Below, in pieces: positions 20,611 through 30,956 of a stretch of 64,000 nt of DNA (its first letter is position 1; every line of letters starts with the position of its first letter). Position numbers and translations under genes: made by a program. The notes beneath the pieces are model-generated. The model did not search any database. It saw nothing but the letters and a program-made list of their open reading frames with translations, and was not told the DNA's origin. Location: assembly GCA_011799875.1 (NCBI GenBank), contig CM022298.1:58490784-58554783 (forward strand), given 5' to 3'. This DNA is from Thinopyrum elongatum (Eukaryota > Streptophyta > Magnoliopsida > Poales > Poaceae).

Positions 20611-21161
20611 GCTTATAGTTTCTGTGGAGAAATGGACTCGCTTTTTTATGCAAACTATGACGAGTGGTGGTATTTGTTGCTCGCTGTGCTGCACTTGCGA
20701 CGGTCTTTAAAATTTGTGGCTTGGTGCCTGGTAAGCAGCTGATATTTTGACTTGCCGTGTAATGTTTCTTGTTGGCGGGAAACTTGCCTTGTCGATCGCT
20801 TGCAGTTGCTGGTTGTGCTTTGGTGATGATAATTTCGGTTGTCTGCATCACTTGAGGAACTTAGAAACTGCAAACCTTAACGTCTCTTTTTAGGCCTTCT
20901 CTTGTTATATATACTTGTGTCACAGAGCTTTTGCATGCATTATTTCCTATATACACTGGGCAAATTGATTTCATATTACAATTCGGGGCACACATATTAT
21001 CCACAAGCAGGAGATGATTAAATCTGGCAAACAGTAATGTCCTAACCTGCATTCCTACTTTGCTAGTACAACATTCTGAAAAAATCTTTAAAAAAAAGGA
21101 AGAAAATTGATCTTACAGAGACTTGGTGCATACGGCGTGTGGCTCTAATGGTACATACGTA
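20611..21161. other. 3' flank of F-box copy 2
   Basis: Probably contains the 3' UTR in the first 200-300 bases. No other gene is supported. Confidence 0.35.
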
Positions 21162-21330
21162 CTCCCTTTGTAAAGAAATATAAGATCGTTTAGGTCACTA
21201 GCTAGTTAGTGATCTAAACGATCTTATATTTCTTTAGAGAGGGAGTACTCATTAGTAATATAAGATCGTTTAGATCACTAGCTAGTTAGTGATCTAAACG
21301 ATCTTATATTTCTTTAGAGAGGGAGTACTC
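21162..21330. mobile_element. Stowaway MITE with tandem internal duplication
   Basis: ctccctttgtaaagaaat at the left and its inverse atttctttagagagggag at 21245 are flanked by TA, as in Stowaway (Tc1/mariner) MITEs of the Thalos type. The interior is a near-perfect palindrome around atcactagctagttagtgat. The segment taagatcgttt..gagggagtactcattag is then repeated once with an 80-bp period (21181 and 21261), so the element is one full copy plus a left-truncated second copy. Confidence 0.75.
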
Positions 21331-22060
21331 ATTAGTCTTGGGCCATGGATGATGAGAAGATCAATATACCAATGCCGCTGTGCGTACGTTTGAACAACGG
21401 AATCTGCAAGAGAGAATGTGAAAAAAAAAATCCTCTGCTTCTTTTGCTGCCCATTTACCTGCTCCTTTTCATGCACATTAAAATTGACTCGCATGTTTAT
21501 TTCTCTGAAGACATAATGCATAATGTGCAAAAAAAAAAAAAAGTTTGCAATTTATCTAGACTACTACCCTAGTTGTTGCAGTTTGATTTGTCAAATTGCA
21601 TTTAAATCTAGACCTTTGCCAATTGTAATCGATTAAGTTCTGCCGCTACTAATAAGAATTATTCTTGCATCTAGATAACTAGCCACCCACTACTAATAAG
21701 AACGCCTGATGAATTTTGGCAGTAAATGATGGCGTGACGGCGCGGGCGTGGGCGGGCGGCGGTGTTCCGACAATGGCACAGGGGGCGGTGGGTGGCGGCG
21801 GTGGCGTTCCGACGACGTTGACGGGAAGTTGGGGCAAAAAAGGCCTCTCCAACAGTTCCTGTAAAGTAGCTATAATTTTACGGAAAGATGATCTTCCCGT
21901 AAATCAGCAGGGAGAAGGGGTCTCTTTTATGGGATCCTGTAAAATTAAGGGCAGTCTACGGGAGTTGTTGGAAAGGTTTTCTTACTTAACTTCCCGTAAA
22001 CACTGATTTTTCTAGAGATACCGGAGCCGTTGGAGTTGCTCTAACACCGGTCCACAGATG
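21331..22060. other. Spacer with a possible small foldback element
   Basis: No gene. From about 21838 (ggcctctccaacagttcc) to 22042 (ccgttggagttgctct) the ends are loosely inverted (ctccaac / gttggag), suggesting a small TIR element of about 200 bases. The stretch 21716-21830 is G/C-rich low complexity. Confidence 0.3.
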
Positions 22061-22467
22061 ACTTTCCTCTAAGGCCATCACCTTCCATCCACCAGATCCA
22101 CCAAAGAATTAGTACAAGAATGTTAATTCGACACCACCTCCTGCGACAATAGGAAAAAACTCCTACACTTTTGCCCGTCATGTACAAACAAGCAATAAAC
22201 GACCAATACCAAACACTTACAAGAATGAACAAACCAACAACCTACACAACAACAGGCCTAAGACCAGCACGGCGTGACGCCTCGCCTCGGCCAGCTAGTT
22301 TGTGTGAAGGCCATTGATACATGAAATTTTTTAGCTTCCTTATAGACTCCTTGGCATTGCTATGTAAAGTGAAGAGGAAGGATAACCCTCTACCAACACG
22401 GGCATACATAACAGTATGTCATGAATCACAATATGACTATTGAGTTGTGGATATCTGGGACCTAAAT

Positions 22468-23968
22468 TCATCTCGATAAATACTTGAGTGCAAATTCAGC
22501 AATATTCTTATCAGAAGTCCCTCCTTCCTGCATTGCCTCCTTGGCCATCTTCATCCATTTTGTCGCATTTTTGCGGTACTCAACCTTTCCCTCCCCATCC
22601 ATCACTTTCCTGATGCACCTCTCCACCTCCTCCCTCCTCACCAAGCCTTTTTCATCTGTCCGGATCCGCACCCCGATCCCCCATGCGCTCTCCACGTACT
22701 TTGCCGTGGTTGGCTGGTCGGCCGACCTCGGCATCGCCACCATCGGCACGCCGGCAACAAGTGCCTCTGTCGTTGAGTTCCATCCACAATGAGTCAAAAA
22801 GCAACCTGCACATCCAAAGTAGGCAATATCATTAGCAAATGAATCAGATAACTAGCAGTGTATTTGTTTAGAACCTACGTATTTATCAAAGATTGACAAT
22901 TTTTTTCATACCTGTGGCCTTATGCGCGAGAACCTCAAGCTGGGGACACTAAGGCACAATCAATCCATTTTCCTTGCATCTGCCATGGAGTTCTTCAGAT
23001 ATCTTCTGTGCCTCGTTGGACCTCACGACCCAGAGAAATGGCTTGCCGGAATCGCAGAGCCCGTTTCCAAGCTCATCAAGCTCGCCGGCGTCGAGGCTGT
23101 AGACCGTCCCATAGGACGCGAGGACTACCGAGCAAGGAGGCTGCCGGTCCAGCCATGCCATGCACGGCGCGTCGCTGCTGAAGAAGCTGACGCCGTAGGG
23201 CTTGTTCGACGGCAGGCGGCCGTCGTCGAGGAAGAAGGACGGCAGCGTCGGGCCGACCGTCTTGGCGCGCCATCTGGACTCCATGTACTCGGCCTCCTGC
23301 GGCTCGAGGCCGCGGAAGGAGTTGACGAGCACGTCGCCGGCGTCCTCTAGGCCCTCGAACTGCCGGATCGACACGTCGAGGTACTTGGGGTACATCTCCG
23401 GCGACACGAGGAACGGCGACAGGTCCTCCGGCCCGAGGTCCACGCTCACCGCGCCCCGGCGACGCAGCGCGCACCCGTCGGCCATGGGCAGCGGCGCGCG
23501 CCCCGCCCACGCCTCGCCGTAGATCAGGTCGACGGCGCACGACTGCGACATGAACGCGGCGGTCGGCACGCCCGCGGCCTTCGCCACCCGGGGCGCCCAG
23601 GACATGTGCGGGTCGTAGACCATCACGGACGGCGCCCTCCCGGCGCGCGCCTCGGCGGCGATGACCTGCGCCAGCGTCTGGGACCCCACGGCCTCGGCCC
23701 TGCGGCAGTACTCGACGGGGTCCGGGCACGAGGACATGCCGCCGTCGTCGAAGCCGTCGGAGAAGGCGGCGACGCGGAAGGGGTCGCCGGGGGGCGGGCC
23801 CGTGGAGAGCACGTAGCGCGTGGCGGCGAGCGTGGGGCGCAGGCCGTGGTACGCGAGGCGCCGGCCGAGCTGGAGCATCGGGTTCATGTGGCCCTGCGCC
23901 GGCAACGGCACAAGCAGGACGTGCGTGCCGCCGCGCTCATCGCCGGACGACGAGATCGCGCTCTCCAT
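22468..23968 (-). pseudogene. UDP-glycosyltransferase, UGT74-like (nonsense at PSPG box)
   Basis: Two exons on the minus strand: 23968-22912 and 22805-22468, with a phase-1 intron. The product resembles family-1 plant glycosyltransferases of group L (UGT74), which move glucose from UDP-glucose to small acceptors in the cytosol; barley UGT13248, a deoxynivalenol glucosylase, is in this group. Visible features: PLPAQGHMNPM with the catalytic His at residue 27, YVLSTGPPPGDPF, and in exon 2 the PSPG half THCGWNSTTEALVAGVPMV and ADQPTTAKYVE. Exon 1 ends its frame at TAG 22951-22949, exactly where the Trp that opens the PSPG box belongs. The frame beyond the stop (CPQLEVLAHKATG) and all of exon 2 are undamaged. 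The 339-residue product would lack the sugar-nucleotide site. Confidence 0.85.
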
Positions 23969-23984
23969 GTCTCTGTTTTCTCAG

Positions 23985-24960
23985 ACGAAACTATGTTTTG
24001 CTCTGCTTTGGATGTTGCAGTCAAGGGAGTGAGTTTACGATGAAAGTGTTGGCAAATACTCCCTCCCTAAAGAAATATAAGGGGCGCTGCAGGATTGGAG
24101 TAGAGTGGCGGGCAAGTAAGATATGTAGTACGGAGTAGTTCATTTGTTCAGTTATTATGGGATGGGAACCTTCTCCGAGCATGGCTGTGACCTACCAACT
24201 CACTTTCACGCTTAGTTAATCACGTTGACAGGGAAGGTGCTCATGTAGTTTCCCCATGCCAGGACTTGCTCTTTCTTTGTAGAACAAAGACGCAAGATGC
24301 ATCCGGCTTTAAATTAATAAAGCCCACAACGAGGCGAGTAGTTCACAAATTTATCGGCTAATATAGCACGGAAGCGACCACAAATTCATGCCGAAATACA
24401 TAGGAATGAGCACGCAGGCTCAACGGCAACAACAAAAGTGACTATGCATCCCGAGAAGATAAATGCGACGAAGATCGGATGCTCCTAATCTTGTCCACGA
24501 TAGGCAACATTGCTTCAGCGTCCCGCCATTTTCCCTACAGCATCCATAGCTGAAAGAACAAATGATGTTTGAAAAGACAACCATCTGGGTGTGATGGGAA
24601 GACTACCTCTATGGTAATTTTATTTCTAAGCATCCATAGTGCCCATAACAACGCCCTACACATCGCCATAAGATCCTACATGTGGACCCATGTTGGGCTT
24701 GGATGATTTTGAGCAAATCTGCAGAAGGTCGGGTTCCACGATTGCCCCATGGCCTCACGTACTGGGCTTCGGAGCAGTAGTGATTTTTCTATTTCATAAG
24801 GTGGACAAATTTATATTCGCAAAAAGAGAAGATGAACAAAATTATAAGATGATTTAATCTTCATTACATTCTAAATTGGAGGTAAATGGAGTAGAAATAA
24901 TTGTTGTGTTTTAAAATTTTGCTCAGTGCACCCCCTGTTGAGCAAGGGGAGACTTTCTGG
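23985..24960. repeat. UGT1 upstream segment, copy A of a three-copy repeat
   Basis: 23985-24290 (actatgttttgctctgcttt, later tcactttcacgcttagtta and aaggtgctcatgtag) and 24790-24940 (gtggacaaatttatattcgc) match 41850-42440 in the same order, and part of 50935-51240 inverted. Here about 480 unrelated bases (24300-24780) lie between the two blocks. As this is the region just upstream of the UGT1 start codon it should contain its promoter. A 20-bp Stowaway terminus fragment (ctccctccctaaagaaatat) sits at 24060. Confidence 0.65.
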
Positions 24961-26600
24961 AGAAGATCAATGTGACCATCGATGAGGAGCTCACATTTGA
25001 GGTCAACCTAGTCATTTAAATAAAGGCACAAACTTAAATGTTTTTTCACCAACCAAGCAGAGCGAACCTTTTTCGGGTGCCCTCGTTGGAGAGACCAACA
25101 TACTACAAGATGGAAGCTAAGAAGACGGTCTTGATGTTTTTTGGTGAACCTGATGACGACATCATGGTGTTCTATAACTCCCGCGGCTCACCATAGTTCT
25201 CAGTGGTGATCCAGAGTTCGTAGGCATGTTAGCTATATGTCATTAGTACTTCGTTCAACATGTTATGTGGTATTATTGTTATGTTGAAGTGTTAAATTGT
25301 GTTGTATATATATGGTACTAGGCTATATGATATTACAATTATTGTCAAACTTAAGAGTTACAGTTATCGTTATTATTAAACTATGATACATGATACTAGC
25401 CTATATGATATTATTATTATTGTTAAACTTAAAATTTAGCCATTTGGCTGAAGACGCTACTGCATTATTTTTCTAGCCTGGGCTACGATACCAGTGGTGG
25501 GGGAGCATATGAGCCTACCACTAGTGACTTGTTAGCAGTTATGGGAGCCCTCCACTACCCTGCCCGCCATCGATGAGCCTTTTTCGCCCGCATGTTGCAG
25601 GAGTGATTTTAATGACAATTTCATATTTTGTTAAGCGTATATTATTTTGCATGGTTTTTTGTAACTTAATGGCGCCTCTGTGTGATAAATATAGTAGGTG
25701 ATGATTGGTGATGCAGTAGTTTAGTTAGCTACTGAAGCCCATTACAGCCACCATAGCGGATGAATATGAGGTACATCTTCAAGTTCTATTAGTTGTTTTC
25801 TCAGATGCCTGGAGTGCAAGATTTTGTTTTGGTGATTCAAATATATTACCATGAACATAAGATATAGCTATGTCCAGTATAACATAATGCGGTACCTAAT
25901 TAAGTTTGGCAAAGTGGTACTTAAATTTGTTTATATTTGATCTATTTTGTGTGATATATATTATATGGTTGTAGCATGCGTGTAGATAGATATACTATTT
26001 AAGTATCTCTATGATCCTCACAATGATGATCATCTGTCACATGCTATCCCTACTCCGGTTCTTGCCTTATCCTCAAAGGTAATTATGTTAGCCACACTTG
26101 CTCCAAGGGCTCTAACTGGTGTGTCTCTATTTTTTCTTTTCTAACTATTTAGTTCTAACGGTGAAAAAATAATAATTTCTAGTATAGATATTGGTGATTT
26201 AGCTTAAGCATCTATTCCAGACATTATTAATTGATAAACAATTGCACCATTCTCGACCATGACATTGGCTTCAACCTCTTTAAGTTAGATAGCTATGATG
26301 TTAGCTTAATCACCTCATGATTCAATTACTGGAAGCCTTGATAATTCAAGTGCACAAACAGAATATAATCAAAATTAAATTGCTCGCTGGTAAGCATCCA
26401 ATTAAAAATGGTAGTGTAAGAGTAGTGGGCAGAAGTATGTGGGTTTGGTTTAGTAACTTACAAAGTCATATGAAAATTGTATTACCTTTCCTATATTTTC
26501 TATTTACATTCCTACCCAATTACATTTTGATATCTCTCCTATTTGTTTCCATTCTGTTGTCTACGGAACATGCGTGCCAACTTGAAATGCACTATTTTGC
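24961..26600. other. AT-rich intergenic sequence, no gene seen
   Basis: Short frames only. There are local near-repeats (atgatactagcctatatgatatta at about 25387-25411 resembling 25316-25340), but no domain, splice-like exon or terminus that would identify an element. The left flank (24480-24780) has a faint LINE-like composition on the minus strand that could not be confirmed. Confidence 0.3.
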
Positions 26601-26602
26601 TA

Positions 26603-26656
26603 CTCCCTCCATTCTAAAAAAGTGGCATGGTAGCACTTATTTTGGAATGGAGGGAG
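26603..26656. mobile_element. Very short Stowaway MITE derivative
   Basis: ctccctccattctaaaa at the left and ttttggaatggagggag at the right are inverted repeats flanked by TA (26601-26602 and 26657-26658). At 54 bases it is almost all terminus, an internal-deletion derivative. It lies 59 bases before the Sirevirus insertion. Confidence 0.7.
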
Positions 26657-27055
26657 TACCATCTAATATTATTTTTACTTAGTAGCACTATCGCAAAATT
26701 TCCAATGATATGAATTGTAAGGGCATATTTCTCCCTATGTGGTTTTGGTGATTGATGACAGTGCATTTGCAGACTAATCGTGTGCATTGAGCATTTCAGA
26801 TATCTCATGTCTAGGCACAAGACGATTCGGTGCCCCTCGGAGCCTATCGAATACGGCGGTTCTCTACGTTTCTTTTCGGTGGATTTGAGTCGTAGGAAAG
26901 CCGTACTATTAAGAGGGGGTCCGCTTCGGAAAGGTTAGGGTGGAATCAACACGTACTCATCTGTTCCTTTGCGCCCCCTTTCCTTCGCTTCATTGGAGCA
27001 CCTTTCGTTTATCCTTGTCTCTGCGAGATGAAGGCTTCCAAGTGCTATAGCTTCT

Positions 27056-27545
27056 GTGGCGTGCGGTAGTACTGCTCAAGGGAGCAGTAGTACAGCAGGG
27101 GTCCGTGGTAGTACCGCTCAGGGAAGCGGTAGTACCGCAATGTGCGGTAGTACCGCTCCTCGCGAGCGGTAGTACCGCTGCCTCTAGCCCAGAACGCTGG
27201 CGCGCACGGAAGTAGGCGCAGAAGTAATTTTTTACTTCCGCCCCTACGCGATAGTACCGCTCCCTGCGAGCGGTAGTACCGTGTCGGATTTTCGCACGTC
27301 CCAAACTCAGCGGAAGTAGTCACGGACGTAATTTATTTCGTCCGTGCTTTTTCCAGTCCAGTTGAGCCCTGCCCTGCGGTAGTACCGCAGGGGCGCGCGG
27401 TAGTATCGCTCCGGCAGTTCTATCATTCGTTGCCTAGTGCAACAGGACCTCACCTGGCTTCTACTGCACGAGCGGTAGTAACGTAACAAGATGCAGTAGT
27501 ACCGTAGCGCCTTGCGGTAGTACCGCGAGCGTGTGCGGTAGTACC
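27056..27545. repeat. Palindrome cluster in the 5' LTR
   Basis: At least ten copies of GCGGTAGTACCGC or close variants (for example near 27127, 27145, 27169, 27252, 27270, 27377, 27398, 27513, 27535), plus longer stems such as cgcagaagtaattttttact (27216) with its inverse and cggacgtaatttatttcgtc (27314). Each unit is nearly self-complementary. Palindromic cis-regions in LTRs are a known feature of grass Sireviruses. The same block recurs at 37979-38465 in the 3' LTR. Confidence 0.8.
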
Positions 27546-27594
27546 GCGTCTCGCGGGCTGAGTGAGTGGGTAACGGTTGGATCTTTTCCCCCAC

Positions 27595-27603
27595 TATATA
27601 AAG
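27595..27603 (+). promoter_or_regulatory. TATA box of the 5' LTR
   Basis: tatataaag just after the palindrome cluster. Transcription of the element would start about 30 bases downstream. The 3' LTR has the identical motif at 38511-38519. Confidence 0.65.
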
Positions 27604-28335
27604 GGGGTCTTCTTCCCCAAGAAGACCACCTCTTCCCTCCCCAAGCTCCATTGTTGCTCAAAGCTCCATTTTCGCCCTATCTCTCTCCCTAGCCAATCAA
27701 ACTTGTTGATTTTCTAGGGATTGGTTGAGAAGGCCCCGACCTACTCTTTCACCAAGAGAAATTTGATTCCCCCCACTAATCCCTTGCGGATCTTGTTACT
27801 CTTGGGTGTTTGAGCACCCTAGACGGTTGAGGTCACCGCGGAGCCATATTCCATTATGGTGAAGCTTCGTGGTGTCGTTGGGTGCCTCCGATTAAGTTGT
27901 GAAGATTGCCCCAACCTTGTTTGTAAAGGTTCGGTCGCCGCCTCCAAGGGCACCAATAGTGGAATCACGGTATCTCGCATTGTGTGAGGGCGTGAGGAGA
28001 ATACGGTGGCCCTAGTGGCTTCTTGGAGAGCATTGTGCCTCCACACCGCTCCAACGGAGACGTACTTCCTCTCAAAGGGAAGGAACTTCGGTAACACATC
28101 CTCGTCTCCACCGGCTCCACTCTTGGTTATCTCTTACCTTTACTTGTGCAAGCTTATATTGTGTTGTATCCTTTGCTTGCTTGTGTGCTTGTTGTTGTTG
28201 CATCATATAGGTCGCTCACCTAGTTGCATATCTAGACAACCTATTTTGATGCTAAGTTTAATTTGGTAAAGAAAAGCTAAAAATTGTTAGTTGCCTATTC
28301 ACCCCCCTCTAGTCAACCATATCGATCCTTTCAAT

Positions 28336-28347
28336 TGGTATCAGAGC
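28336..28347 (+). other. Primer-binding site (initiator Met tRNA)
   Basis: tggtatcagagc, complementary to the 3' end of plant initiator tRNA-Met, begins two bases after the 5' LTR. This is the standard priming site of Copia elements. Confidence 0.9.
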
Positions 28348-28384
28348 CTCGTCTCTTTATTAAGGACTTTACCGTCCAAAGAGT

Positions 28385-30946
28385 ATGGGTGACACCGTAG
28401 ACGAGGGGGAGGAGCACCCCGGTGTGAGTCCGTCCTTGTCTACGGCCGATGGGGGATCCTCGGTCTCTCGTGATGAGTTCAATGTGGCCTTGGACACATT
28501 GAAAACCTCCATGACGGCCGAGGTCAAAGGCATGCTTAAGAATTTTCTTGATGGTCTTAAATTATCCACCTCACTGTTGGAAGTGGTCGATCCCACTAAC
28601 AAGGTGACGAATGCTAACTTCAACAAGGGGGAAGCTACTAGTGATCAAGTTCCTTTGCCTAGTGGTAGAAGTGGGAGTGGCATCTTTGCCCAAGTTGAAC
28701 CTCCATTTATTTATGGAGGACCGGTTCCCTCCACGCATATGAATCATGTTGGTCCTCCTCCTAAGCTTGTGAAAAATGAGGATTTTGCCTCTTGGGTATA
28801 TCGCTTTAAGCGTCATTTAAATCATAGCTCTACTAATCTTTGGAGAATTATTGAGCAAGGTTTCTACCCGCACGACCCAAGCAACTTCACTCCTAGAGAA
28901 GCCGCGGATCATCAATTCAACGAGTCCGCTCTCTTCATCCTTCAAGAAGCCATTCCTCCCGAAGATATTGCACACCTCCGTCCGTTCACCGTGGCCAAGG
29001 AAGCATGGCAACATGTTGTTTCCATTTACAAGGGAAGCGCAAGCATTCAACGCTCAAACTTTGAAGTGGTGCAAGATGAAGCCGATGAGTTTGCAATGAT
29101 TGAAGATGAAGAACCTCGAGAGCTTTATCGGAGATTAACCACTCTCGCGGTCTCACTCCGAGATCATGGGAGCAAGGATACGGATGACAATTGGATCAAG
29201 CGCAAGTTTCTCAAGGCCATGATGCCCTACCATAAGGCCCTGTCCTCCGTCATTCGCCAAAGGCCGGACTTTCACGCCTTGTCCTCAAGTGAAGTGTTGG
29301 ATGAGTTTGTTGCAATGAGGATCTTGGATAAGACCGCCGACAATGCGGTGTTGCATTCTCAATGATCAAAGAAGCCCAACCTTGCTTTGAAGGCCAAGGC
29401 TAGTGTGGAAGAAGAAGGTGAAGAGGAAGAAGAGGAATGTTGCCCCGAAGATACCAAATATGCTTATCATGAGCACATGGCTCTCACTTCACGGCAATTT
29501 TGGTGCAAGAAGAACTCAAGGCCCAACTTCAACAAGAACAACTCAAGTGGCGCCAAGGGCAAGCAACGTGTGAGGACATGCTATAATTGTGGCAATGTGA
29601 GCCACTTTGTTGCGGATTGCCCGTACGAAAAGAGGGAAGACAATGGTGGCAAGCTAATCCGAAAAGACAAGGCCAAGTCCTTCCCCAACAAGAACAACTT
29701 CACCAAGAAGACTCCTCCCAAGGGGTTGGTGGCACAAGAAGAGTACAATGAGGATGGTGATGATGATGAAGACGGTGAGACGGTTGCCATGGCCTCCGTT
29801 GCCATTGCAACAACTCCACGGGTGTCCCTATTCGACTCACCCAACGAGAACATCACCGCCAAGTGCCTCATGGCCAAAGCCACCAACAAGGTAACCCCCA
29901 ACATCAAAACTACCATCACTACTAATCCTTCCTTGATGGATTGCATTGATGAAAGTGAGGGGACGAAGGAGGAGGAAAATGAATTTGAGTCTTTTATGAG
30001 TAAGCTCAAGGGTAAATCCAAGAAGCACTTTGTTGCTCTCTTGGAACAACTTGGTGAAGCCAATGACATGATCGAGGCTCACGAAGAAACCATCTCTAAG
30101 ATGGAAGGGCATAGTCGTGACTATGCCGATGAGATATCGGATCTCTCTAATGCGTTTGAGGAAGAGCGTGGTCATCGTTTGGCTCTTGAGGAGTCACACA
30201 ATGATGATCATGCTAAATTAAAGAAAGATCTTGATCATGCTCTTGTTGTATCTCGTGTGCTCAATTCCGAGAAGGCCAAACTTGGGGTTGACCATGCTAG
30301 ACTCAAGGAGGAGTTTGATATACTTGACAAGGTTCACAAGGCCTTGAAGGGTGCTCATGCTAGCCTCAAAGAGTCTCGTGATCAACTCCAAGTGAAGCTA
30401 ACCAAGGAGAAAGCCACATTTCCTCATATGGTTTTAATTGATAATGCAAATGCTACTAACCCGTGTTGTGAGCACGTGCATCTTGTAGAGGAGAATGCCA
30501 AGTTGAAGGAGCAACTTGAGAAAGGCCTTGTGTCTTGCATAAAAGGTGAGAAGAACCTCAACGACCTTTTGAGCAATCAAAAGGAAGTTGTGGGCAAGGA
30601 TGGAATTGGGTTTGCACCCAAGTCCAAGAATAAGAAGAAGAATGACAAGGTCAAACGACCTCCTCCTCTCAAGCAAACTTTTATGAAGGAGGGAGAGGGT
30701 GCTTCTAAGGAGAAGAAGAACAATGTGAAGGGTGGTGGTGTCAAGAAGGGCAATGCCACTCCTTCCAACAAAGCCGGCGACTTTAACCCTTCTTATGTGT
30801 TATGTCGTGCTAGTGATGGGCATGTTTATGCCAAATTTGTTGGTTCTTCTTATGAGTATATTGAATGGTCTATTTGGGTTCCTAAGACCCTTGTTACTAA
30901 CATCAAAGGACCCATTACAAAATGGGTACCTAAAACCAAGCATTGA
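28385..30946 (+). pseudogene. Sirevirus gag (one in-frame stop)
   Basis: Starts at ATG 28385 and runs about 850 codons to the TGA at 30944-30946, but is interrupted in frame by TGA at 29363-29365. The N-terminal part carries a retrotransposon Copia-like gag region with WVYRFKRHLNH and SALFILQEAIP; the second part has the zinc knuckle CYNCGNVSHFVADC (C-x2-C-x4-H-x4-C), then a long coiled-coil-like E/K/L-rich region and a basic tail ending WVPKTKH. The gag assembles into the virus-like particle and binds RNA. The length and coiled coil fit Sirevirus gag. The next domain, protease, is in a different frame. Confidence 0.85.
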
Positions 30947-30956
30947 TCTCTTGTAG

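Larger units (their letters stand above)
26716..28333 (+). repeat. 5' LTR of the Sirevirus
   Basis: Starts tgtaagggcatatttctccc, ends cgatcctttca. Contains a palindrome-rich block (27056-27545), a TATA box, and a 3' part of about 700 bases that is more conserved with the 3' LTR than the first half. Pairs with 37633-39255. Confidence 0.95.

Noticed and set aside
22922..24043. Plus-strand frames opposite UGT1
   Set aside because: Antisense shadows of the GC-rich UGT exon; the minus-strand frame has conserved UGT motifs.
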